DNA of 60,000 nt from Owenia fusiformis. Taxonomy: Eukaryota > Annelida > Polychaeta > Sabellida > Oweniidae. The notes beneath the pieces were generated by a model. That model was not told where the DNA came from, did no database searches, and saw only the letters and a list, made by a program, of their open reading frames with translations. The stretch covers positions 19,702,822 to 19,762,821 of the forward strand of contig CAIIXF020000008.1 in NCBI GenBank assembly GCA_903813345.2, written 5' to 3'. Position 1 is the stretch's first letter; every line of letters begins with the position of its first letter. Made by a program: the position numbers and the translations under genes. Shown one piece after another: positions 1 through 9,007 of this stretch.

Positions 1-1693
1 TGGTACTTGCTCTTGGAGGCAAATGTGAACCTAATAATATCCACCTTTGAACCTGTTGAATGTGACTTCTATCTAATTATGTGGCTTTGACCCCAAAGTG
101 ACATTGGCTTTACAAGCGTTCTTGGGTTTTGAGAGAGGTATCTTGCGTCAAGCCCTTGTAGACCTCCTTCCCCTATGTGGGTCAAAAAAGGCTTGAAGCA
201 AGACTAAAAATTAAAGGAAACAAAACATGTTATAAGATTGCATTGCTATATATAAAGATCTGTATTTATTCACAACTGTACTTTGTCCATCAGATGGCAA
301 TTTTCTAACAACATTATACACATTTCATTCTTATTACAGCACTTGGAAATTAAAGCTTGAAACATACATTTGATGTGGAAATGAACTTAAACTTATACAA
401 ATTATACAAGCAGTAGAATGATTGAAATGCTATATCATATTCACTTTAATGTCAGCACACAGTTCCAATGAGCGCAAAATAAAGCTTGAAATGTACATTG
501 GATGCGCATTAGATGAAAATGCTATGCCGACCTCTCTAATGAGCACACAATTCCAATGAGCGCATATGCGACTTTAATGATCAATATGGTATCATATTAT
601 GAAATCTCTCAATATCTTACCCTTTAAAATTCAATTAAGGGAGCAATCTGTGCGCTCATTAGAGACAATACGGTACAACGAATTATAATATAAAATGACA
701 GGAGTCATGATTTTTTCAATTATAGCATACATGTGCATGCAAGACAGACATTAATGAACTACTTAAACTTATTGATATCATTGTCAGTATACTATGTGTA
801 CAACACATAATCACACGCGATGCATCAAAAGTTGCTACTAGCTCTGGAAGTGAGCAGATCTGTCATAAGCATTACAGTAAAGGGATTCAGATGAATTAGA
901 ATGTCACAGCAAACATATTTGTTTATACATTTTGCTAGAGATATACAAAAACATGGATTATGCATGTTAACGTGTCTCTGATTGTAAATTATATTCTCAG
1001 TCAGATTAACTCTCTTCATCTGAGGTCTGATGTCCCGTACTTTCCTGATTTACCCAAAATTATTTTTTCCATTTTGATAACTGCAATTTTAGTTATCTCC
1101 CCCCATAATACTAATGAACGTACAGACAATTAACTTACACGAATCTCACATTTGTGTACCAAATTAGCATTTACATGTATATTATAGGGGTATGAGTGTA
1201 AAGCAATTCTGCCCTAATTATTTTGATTACATCCCCATTTCTTGGTTAAAATTGATAACAAGTATTTCACTGCAGGTGTTTTTTAACACTAAGATGAATT
1301 TCCTAACATAATATATATAAAGCAATCTAAAGTATAAGAGTAAGAGGCAATAACAGCTAGATATAAGTTGAAAGCAACTTTCTAAAAGTGTCTTAATTTA
1401 ATGAATGCACATTTTTTAAAAAGTCCTAAAAGTACAGACAGTAGCGACCTTACAAGGATTAAACCCATTGTAACTCAACTATTAGTGCAACCATCTTTAG
1501 AATGATTTACAATACTCTAAGCCAAGTAAATGAGATTGTTCTAGTGTTTCTTAGCAAGAGAATTGGGTATGGTATGACAAGTGATTATGTAATATATTAA
1601 GGGAGGCTCCAAACTAATTATGCTGGGGAGTTGGGAACATTGGGGAGTTAAAAAAGAAAGATGGCGCTAGTGATATGTCTATTTATCTCCAAT
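1..1693. other. Intergenic sequence, no gene seen
   Basis: No reading frame here resembles a protein I recognise, and all open frames are short and AT-driven. Two related stretches (about 351-372 and 476-510) share the words AAAGCTTGAAA and ACATT(T/G)GATG, and TCCAATGAGCGCA occurs twice nearby (about 464 and 552). This suggests a small decayed direct repeat. Confidence 0.5.
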
Positions 1694-1963
1694 CAAGGAG
1701 GATTGACTCCCACAATGCAATCCAAATAATTTCCATCAATGAATCTGATCTTTATAAGAATGTCATGATTTTCACTTCAAATTTTGAATCGCGATTTTTG
1801 GTCTTAAATTCAGAACATACAAGAAGTGATCAAGCTATTAGCTTGAGTCTTTTAGATAAGTGATAATCCATTTAAAACCAGTTTAAGTCAGACAATAACA
1901 ACATTGTGACATTGTTATTGTTGGAAAAAATCGAGTTGTGTGCCTGGGAGACAATCCTCCTTG
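1694..1963. mobile_element. MITE, family C (CAAGGAGGATTG ends), 9-bp target duplication
   Basis: A 270-bp non-autonomous element with inverted ends CAAGGAGGATTG and CAATCCTCCTTG. It is flanked by the 9-bp direct repeat ATCTCCAAT (1685-1693 and 1964-1972). A 9-bp duplication is typical of Mutator-like elements, but no transposase is present, so the superfamily is inferred. The second copy is at 8360-8667. The short open frame inside is part of the element, not a gene. Confidence 0.85.
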
Positions 1964-2096
1964 ATCTCCAATAATAAATCGATGGATAGCTACTGCCATC
2001 TTTCTGTTGACTTAGTGTCTATGATTACTGCTGTTTTAATCATAGGGATCTCGTCGAAAGAGAAAAGGCAGTAACCATCTGTCTATATACACCATC

Positions 2097-2303
2097 CAGG
2101 CCCCTAGCCAGGAGTTGCCAAGGGGGGGTTCAGTTTTCAAAAAAATTTCCAGGGGGGGGTTCACATTTGACAATTTTGGCCCAAATATGGCTAAAATTAC
2201 TTGAGAAGTGCTCAAAATGGTGAAAAACTGCATGATTTTGAAAAAAATTTTGGCTGGGGGGGGTTTCGCCTGAACACTGCGAACCCCCCTGGCTACGGGC
2301 CTG
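2097..2303 (+). mobile_element. Foldback/MITE family A copy 1 (CAGGCCCGTAGCCAGG ends)
   Basis: A 207-bp element that begins CAGGCCCCTAGCCAGG and ends CCTGGCTACGGGCCTG, nearly perfect inverted repeats. It contains poly-G and poly-C blocks and a conserved core around TTTTGGCCCAAATATGGC. The 5-bp repeat CCATC flanks it. The open frames across it are by-products. Confidence 0.8.
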
Positions 2304-3499
2304 CCATCTCTTATCATATGTATGCTTAACTGCCAACAGGAAAGTACCAAATATGGTCGCAGAACACAGCAAGAAAAAAAAGAAATCAAAGAGAACACCA
2401 GAACACCAAGATAAAAAGACAGACATCTGCCATGTTTTTGTTCAGCTAGTGTCCATGATTTCAATAAAAATGGTGCATGGTGGTTGTTACAAAATGGTCA
2501 TGGTAAGAATTTCGACTGTAAAATCAATTGTCATATCATACATGGTTCTTTTTCAGAGATTACCTTGAAGAAACTAGTGCTTAGTCACTACAGTATAGTA
2601 GTAAGCAAAAACAAAAATATAAAAAATAGCAAAATACATAACGATTTCTTTTAATAAAAAAGTTCAACCTTTCATTGCTATAAATCCTCAACAAATACTG
2701 CAAATGTGATAACAAATAATATACTGTCCAATAATCACAAGATAGACTTGTGATTTTGATCCTAATGACTAAATCGCATTATTTTGTTTTACATTGTCAT
2801 TTTTTATGCTGCATTTGTTTATGGACACTTAGTGCACACAAGTACTTGACTCTCCAATTCCATTCTAAAGTACAAAGTCCCAGAATAGTGTTTTCATCAA
2901 TCCATTTTGAAACATATATAATACAGATCATTGTAAATACAAAACACACCGGAATAGCCTGACAACGGTAACTGCTACAGATACCGCTGTCACAAATGGC
3001 GGCCACAGGTTCCTATTCGATACGAATTTTATTAACTGCGTGTTTAATAGAGCACCTATATTCAATTCCTTTAATCAAAGTGTCTTTCTACTCATTGTAT
3101 AGTTAAATATGTTCTTCCATCGAAATAATGCCTTTAATTTTACCGAACAAAATATGACACGGGATAACAGATACTGCTTTCAGATTTATCCTTTCTCTGT
3201 TAATTATTTGAAATGCAGATTCTCTTGTCATTGATGATATAGAAGACAGTATATTGTGATTTCATATGATACAAGAATTTTGAATTTACAAGAAGGGCCA
3301 ATTATTAGTTGAAATGTACAACCATGACATGTACAGAATATATAAAGAAATGATCATACAAAGAAGATATTGATGTTTTCAATGATAGAACTTGCTACGA
3401 CATTTGCATAAACCAGTTCATAAGAACCAGCATACTATAAGGGGACTTTAGCCTATGTGTTTGGCTTCACTAATTATGACAGGTTCAAATATATAACAT
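2304..3499. other. 3' flank of the methyltransferase gene
   Basis: No coding sequence recognised. The stretch lies downstream of the minus-strand methyltransferase stop. A minus-strand AATAAA at 3028-3033 is a candidate polyadenylation signal about 470 bases past the stop codon, but no other support is visible. Confidence 0.35.
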
Positions 3500-3691
3500 T
3501 TAATCTACTTTTCTCCGCCATACAGTTGCATGGGCCACAGTCCACTGGTTTTTCCTTGCAGTCTCACGTATAAAGAATGGCATATCTTTCTCCCCTATCA
3601 GATCAAAATCTTTTCCAAGGTGGCGCTTAAGTCCATCAAACCCTGTTACTCGCTTTCCGTTTGCATCTGTGTAGCTTCCTATCCAATGCCG
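3500..3691 (-). CDS. Methyltransferase exon 4 (terminal, stop TAA at 3500-3502)
   Basis: 63 codons plus stop, acceptor ATTTTCAG. It carries the family C-terminal signature: DFDLIGEKDMPFFIRE, then ARKNQWTVAHATVWRRK. This signature separates the OvoA-type family from generic class I methyltransferases. Confidence 0.9.
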   Translation of the reverse strand, partial: RHWIGSYTDANGKRVTGFDGLKRHLGKDFDLIGEKDMPFFIRETARKNQWTVAHATVWRRKVD

Positions 3692-6600
3692 CTGAAAATG
3701 AAAGAAATCTTATTAATCATGTACACTGTATACCTTTCAGATGGTACAAAAATTGAAGAGTGGTTTTATCCATGATACGTGACATTTTGACATTTAATAC
3801 AGATGAAAAATACGAAATAATAATTTGTACATTTATTTTGTCAATTTCTTATAAGTGACAGCTACTGGCAGTTGGACGGGTGAAGACAAATTGAAAAATT
3901 GGCCTATATATTCAATGTTACTTTAGAATTAGCCTCTGCGCATAGGGTATCGTATGACTTAATACCCTTATTATCTGGAAAATGAAGATTTCAGTATGTT
4001 AAGAGTTTCTACCCTAATAGTGTATTCCTGAACATAAAGATTCAACTTTAAGTTCCTTCCATTAGGAAAGTACTCCAGTATCTAACTTACCTGAGCTGTA
4101 TTCCTGTATATGACTCATCTGAGCTTTACTCCTGTTCAGTATATAAAGATTTAATGTGTGGTGTACTCCTGTATATAACTTACCTGAGCTATACTCCTGT
4201 ATATGACTCATCTGAGCTTTACTCCTGTACAGTATATAAAGATTTAACGTGTGGTGTACTCCTGTATATAACTTACCTGAGCTATACTCCTGTATATGAC
4301 TCATCTGAGCTTTACTCCTGTACAGTATATAAAGATTTAATGTGTGGTGTACTCCTGTATATAACTTACCTGAGCTATACTCCTGTATATGACTCATCTG
4401 AGCTGTACTCCTATACAGTATATAAAGATTTAACATGTAGTTTACACCTGTATATAACTTACCTGAGCTGTATTCCTGTATCTAACTTACCTGAGCTGTA
4501 TTCCTGTATATAACTTACCTGAGCTGTATTCCTGTATATAACTTACCTGAGCTGTACTCCTGTATCTAACTTACCTGAGCTGTGCTCCTGTATATAACTT
4601 ACCTGAGCTGTATTCCTGTATATAACTTACCTGAGCTGTATTCCTGTATATAACTTACCTGAGCTGTATTCCTGTATATAACTTACCTGAGCTGTATTCC
4701 TGTATATAACTTACCTGAGCTGTATTCCTGTATATAGCTTACCTATGCTGTACTCCTGTATCTAACTTATGTGAGCTGTACTCCTGTATATAACTTACCT
4801 GAGCTGTTCTCCTGTATTCAAAGATTTAACTATCTTACTCTTAGAGTGAACTCATGTATTCTTTACAGATTAACTAGTAACTTACCCGAGGTGTGTACTC
4901 CTCAAGGAAGGTATAAGGTGATGTGATCACTGCTATACCACCAGGGGAAACCAGGCTCGATAATCTATTTAGGAAGTCAACTGGAGTGTGAAGACGGCAA
5001 ATAAGATTCGCAGCAAGGACACAACCAAAATGGCCAATATCTAGTGGAAGACGGCATGCATCACCTTGTTGGAATGTCAGTCTATCAGTTTCCTGGAATA
5101 AAGGAAGAATAGGTATAAATGAAGAGGTGAAGGATATTGGAATTATCTAAATTTATACCAAAATCTCTGTTTCAAGTTTGGATTTAACTTACTAAAATGT
5201 CAGTTAAACCCTGGTTTATGTTGATATCCTTACCCTTTGCATTCGTTTGACTTCACTTCTCAAAAGAGAGCTTCGTCTTCACTCTTTCAAACTAAAATAA
5301 ACCTGTGAACTCACCGCGCCAATCAGTGTTCGTCGGCCAAATTTGACCGACGTTCTATATATGGTCATTCCTTCTGACGTCATCGTTGAGCTCGAAATTG
5401 ACCAATGACATGCGCATATTTAATTAGAACGCATTTGGCGTATGTTTCTTCAAGCTCGCTGATTAGTGGAAGAAAGGTCAGCGCGTAGGTCAAAAGTGAT
5501 TTATTACCCAAACTGTCACCGGTACCTGTCGTGGGGGCGGGGCTACTAAACTGTGATATGGTCTCTACTAGGCAGAGTGTAGTTTAACTAGACTCTGCAC
5601 GCAGGGTATGATATCCTAGATGTTACATTCATAAAGCAGAGTCTGGTCAAGGTTCGACAGTCTTTACATAAAGCTAGCCTATAGATATATACATACTGTA
5701 GTATGTACACATCAGTGTATCAAAAGTCAGTCAACTGGCAAGCTGAAATCAAAATTTATTTAGGTAATGTTAACAAAGGAGGTTTGATTAATGTACCATA
5801 CTCACAGAATCATAATTCAGCTCCACATAATTGAACCCCTCTAATGTCAATTTTCTTATAATATGCTCATAGCTGATTGAGCATCTGTATTGTCATAAAA
5901 ATGATGATGATCAAATAATTAAAAATTATACTTACAATACCTGAAGGTACACTGGCAACATGGTTTGTATAAAGCTCCCCTTCTTCCAGCATCTTATACT
6001 CGAGCTTTCCTCCTTGTTTAAGATGATTACAAGCATCGATGAAAGACTGACTGTAATCTGATCCTATGACACGGTTGAATGATCTCGCCAACTCAAATGA
6101 TGACCTTCCTACTGCACATCCTATGTCTAAAGCTGTATTTGGGACACCTTCCTGAAAAACAACAGTTTCAGATTTGTAGACATATTAGTTTGTAGCATAC
6201 ACATCGTCAGAAAAAGTACCAAAAAGAAAGAGCATAATGTATTAAAAAACAAAGTACCCAAAAACAAATAAGACTATAGTCTGAGTCATAAAAGAAAACA
6301 AATCTCGAACAAAACCCCTTCTGGACCATCCCTCACCTTCCAGGAGCCATTATCAAAACGAAAAACTGAAATATGAAGGTTGTTCAATAAATACTAATAA
6401 TAGAAATAGACTTCACTAGGATTTCAAAATACAGCTGGCAGGCCTGCAGGCATAGGTGTTTAAAAGAAAAATAACAAGTGTCTAAAGACAACATAATTTT
6501 TGCTGAATCCATTCATGGGACTTTACATCACAGATCTGAACCTAGTGAGAGATATTGTCTAAAGATGCTTATTTCATAACATTGCAAACTGACAGAAAGA

Positions 6601-8308
6601 TATCATGGCAGGGGCATAGCCAGCAAATGTCAAGAGGTGTGATTCTTTAGGATTGAATCACCTTGAGCAATGCAAGCCCAAAAAGGGGTGTACAGGAGTT
6701 CACCCCTGGAAATCTTAAAATTATATGGTGTACCCTTCACACCCCCCCCCCCCCCCCAGCTACACGCATGCATGAAGCTTACTTAGTTTGCACAAAGCTA
6801 GCTTTGCATATGGTGATATTCCCAGCCCATGTTAAAGGTCTTTTGCAGAAATGTAAGAAATCGTGGGAACACTTACACTACTTCAATCGATTTATAACAT
6901 TCTAAAGTATCGTTTTTCTAACCATATCTTGCTATCTTAGACTGTATCCTTCGTCTGAATAAATATTCAGACTGTAAGTCACCGATTGTAAAATGTGGTG
7001 TTGTATAAATGTTACAAATAAGTTTGTTAAATGATAAAATGATTACCTTATAAAGTACTTACAATATTATTTTTTCGTATATTGTCCTCTTACTGAAGAT
7101 ATTCATAAAATGTACAGACGCTTCTTGTAGCGAAGCCATTGATTAGGTCAAGCCATTTTGGCAATGCCAATTCTCACGATAAACGAGATTTAGCCAGTGA
7201 CGTCAGTCTATTTGTAAACAAATAACACGTGGAGCGGACGGAAGCGTGTTGATAAATTCCATTTGTGCGGGAATTTATTAGATCTAGTCATTTATTATCA
7301 TTATCCCGATTAATTTTCTTCATTTATAGTAAATAGAGCGGAAATATTCATGAAGAAGGCCGAGGTAATCAAGTGGTCATGTGTTGTCAAAGTTCAAAAT
7401 TTGCATATCTCGTTTGGATCTCGTGAACTCAAACGTCCTTGACATTGATTTCGCGATGTACTTATAAACACATCCTGAAGTTTTGGTGAGTCTGAACATT
7501 TCATTATTTTATATCAACTTGTACCCGCCTTATACAAATATTTTTGCTTCTAGTTTAAGATGAACATCTCTTCAACATATTCACCAATTTTCAAGGTGAA
7601 CATTCTTGTAATAAACGAGAAATTTATGTGCAAAAAATATCACCGAGATTTCCACAGGAAATATATGAATCATAACAGACCGAATATTATATTCGGTCTG
7701 TTGGATACATACTACTTGCTATCTGGAGTCGGAAGACAGTGTAATTGACGAAAAAATGTATTTGGAACTTGTTATTTTCCATGTCGTCTGACCAGGAAGT
7801 CTTGCCAAAGCGCATGCGTGTAACCGGATATTAAACCGATATTTCATGATGTTATACATCGATTGAAGTAGTGTAAGTGTTCCAACGATTTCTTACATTT
7901 CTGCAAAATACCTTTAACATGGGCTGGGAATATCCAGTTTTGCATAGCCTGATCTATCTAAAAGATGGCTATGTGCAAATATAGTAACATGAAGCGTTCA
8001 TCTTGAGATTTCTATGTAAATTGTGAACAAACCTTTGCTTCAAAATATTCCATGCAAAGCTCAGCACATCTTCTTGGGAAATCTACTGAACTCCATGGAC
8101 CATGTTCATACTTCAGGATTTCTTTGGGAGCGGCATAATGAAAGACTAAATATTCACTGAGTGATTTTTCAGTTTCATAAATGTTCTGTTTTTTTCTAGA
8201 CGCACTCTGACGGTAACAAAGATATGCTGAAATCGCAGCTGCGCCAGCAGTAAGCCCTAGAGTAGACGCAGCTATAATTTTGTGGTCAATGCCTAGAATT
8301 GTCGCCAT
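3500..8308 (-). CDS. Stand-alone OvoA-type (4-mercaptohistidine N1-) methyltransferase, membrane-anchored, 4 exons
   Basis: Spliced coding sequence: 8308-8033, 6151-5936, 5092-4886 and 3691-3500 (minus strand), all phase-0 junctions, 296 residues. Residues 1-33 carry a hydrophobic stretch (about 11-30) followed by a basic patch, which reads as an N-terminal membrane anchor. Residues 45-92 hold the family signature ETEKSLSEYLVFHY. SAM motif I is LDIGCAVGRSSF (100-111), with the acidic residue ending strand 2 at D124. Later motifs are GDACRLP (174-180), AANLICRL (191-198), ITSPYTFLEEYTPR and the C-terminal MPFFIRETARKNQW. From family knowledge, this module forms the C-terminus of ovothiol synthase OvoA and N-methylates 5-thiohistidine. 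No sulfoxide-synthase exons precede it, because the divergent GALNT gene lies 525 bp upstream. The substrate of the stand-alone form is unknown. Confidence 0.88.
4066..4830. repeat. Tandem array of donor-like units in methyltransferase intron 3
   Basis: About four copies of a 93-bp unit (4066-4440) followed by about a dozen copies of a 28-bp unit (to about 4810). On the minus (coding) strand nearly every unit contains CTCAGGTAAGTTA, so the perfect 5' splice-site 9-mer CAGGTAAGT occurs 15 times, plus two decayed versions near 4740-4770. The open frames on both strands of the 93-bp part follow from its divisibility by three and are not genes. Confidence 0.92.
4886..5092 (-). CDS. Methyltransferase exon 3
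   Basis: 69 codons, acceptor ATTCCAG and donor CGG|GTAAGT. It carries GDACRLP, AANLICRL and SPGGIAVITSPYTFLEEY. The intron after it holds a tandem array of donor-like sequences starting about 50 bases downstream. Reading on past the real donor meets a TAG within four codons. Confidence 0.9.
5231..5608. mobile_element. MITE, family B (TACCCT ends), 9-bp target duplication
   Basis: A 378-bp non-autonomous element in methyltransferase intron 2. The ends are TACCCTTTGC and, read inward from the right, TACCCTGCGT. It is flanked by the 9-bp repeat TGATATCCT (5222-5230 and 5609-5617). It contains a full CRE consensus TGACGTCA at 5375-5382. Its near twin is at 18931-19305. Confidence 0.9.
5936..6151 (-). 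CDS. Methyltransferase exon 2 (SAM-binding core)
   Basis: 72 codons, acceptor TTTTTCAG and donor GTAAGT. It encodes the glycine-rich SAM motif LDIGCAVGRSSF and the strand-2 acidic residue in IGSDYSQSF. No stops or frame damage. Confidence 0.9.
6799..7950. repeat. Inverted-repeat pair flanking about 0.95 kb, probable DNA element in intron 1
   Basis: 6799-6901 is repeated in inverted orientation at 7849-7950, with blocks such as CCCAGCCCATGTTAAAGG and TTCAATCGAT shared. No clear target duplication was found. The enclosed DNA is less AT-rich around 7080-7460, carries TGACGTCA at 7198-7205, and contains a 29-bp palindrome at 7674-7702. It may be an old transposon or an intron segment trapped between two repeats. 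Confidence 0.6.
8033..8308 (-). CDS. Methyltransferase exon 1 (start, membrane anchor)
   Basis: 92 codons from ATG at 8308 to AAG, followed by a GTTTGT donor. It encodes the hydrophobic anchor (about residues 11-30), a basic RKK patch, and the start of the methyltransferase module (YLVFHY, FPRRCAELC). This ATG is the only in-frame start that precedes the anchor. Confidence 0.85.
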
Positions 8309-8833
8309 AACTTATTTGTTCAATTAACCGATGTTTTTAAAAATTTCTCAATTCAATCGCAAGGAGGATTGGCTCCCAGAGTGCACCACCGATATTCTGT
8401 CCCATATATGGGTATGTCGTAATACAAAATTCGAATTCAAACAGCCGCCATTTTGTTCACTTCAACATTTAAATCGTGAATTTTGGTCTTATTTCCAAAC
8501 GAAAAATTCCAAAACTCACAAGAAATGATCGAGATATTGGTTCGAATCTTTTGAACTGTTTATTTTGAATTTATAGTCGGTTTTAATTTCAGAAAATAAC
8601 GACATTTCGACGTTTTCATTGTTGGAAAATATCGAGTTTCGATCCTGGGAGGAGCCAATCCTCCTTGATTCAATCGGAAGTAACAGAGCGCACGCGTAAT
8701 TGAAACGAGACTTGACGAGAGTTCAAAACGAGAGTTAAAACGAGATTTCAAAATTTCGTCTGAAAGAAGATGTTTAAGTTCCTTTCAGTAAAAGTTGCCA
8801 TTGCATCGTGCTGAAAGCAATAGTGGAGCTGCA
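8309..8833. promoter_or_regulatory. Divergent (head-to-head) promoter interval of the methyltransferase and GALNT genes
   Basis: The two start codons face away from each other 525 bp apart, and 308 bp of that is a MITE, so the ancestral gap was only about 210 bp. This arrangement implies a shared promoter region. No TATA box is evident. The GALNT side holds four ACGAGA(G/C/T) repeats between about 8704 and 8745, probably 5' UTR. The promoter role is inferred from geometry. Confidence 0.55.
8360..8667. mobile_element. MITE, family C, inserted in the divergent promoter
   Basis: 308 bp, with ends CAAGGAGGATTGGCTCCC and the matching inverted end. It is flanked by the 9-bp repeat ATTCAATCG (8351-8359 and 8668-8676). 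Same family as 1694-1963. Confidence 0.9.
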
Positions 8834-9007
8834 ATGCGTCGAAAAAGAATTATATTCCTTCTATTCATCGCCACATGGGGTTTACTGATCATGCATTACA
8901 CTACTTTACTCTGGAAAGGTGAAACAAAAAAAGAAGAAAAAAATCAGCAAAAGATTTTGAGGAAACTTTCAAACTTAGAACAACTTTATGAAAAACACTC
9001 TCCAGAG
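8834..9007 (+). CDS. GALNT exon 1 (start, signal anchor)
   Basis: 58 codons from ATG at 8834, ending CCAGAG before donor GTAAGT (phase 0). It encodes a basic N-terminus, a 20-residue hydrophobic anchor and a Lys/Glu-rich stem. The frame stays open 13 codons upstream but has no other ATG. Confidence 0.88.

Noticed and set aside
2130-2464. 98- and 142-codon minus-strand frames
   Set aside because: They lie across a family A foldback element, and the Gly/Pro runs come from its G/C tracts. Similar frames recur at 22854 and 36731 for the same reason.
4062-4513. Overlapping open frames on both strands of the 93-bp repeats
   Set aside because: By-product of a unit length divisible by three. No homology, and the region is an intron of the methyltransferase gene.
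4090-4800. Recursive splicing or microexons within the 28-bp donor array
   Set aside because: Units contain TATATACAG and CTCAG|GTAAGT, but no pyrimidine tract and too little space between sites. Kept only as a speculation within the donor-array finding.
6741-6758. Poly-C run
   Set aside because: Simple homopolymer next to a short GGGGTG/CACCCC inverted stretch, possibly a decayed family A end, but too little remains to call.
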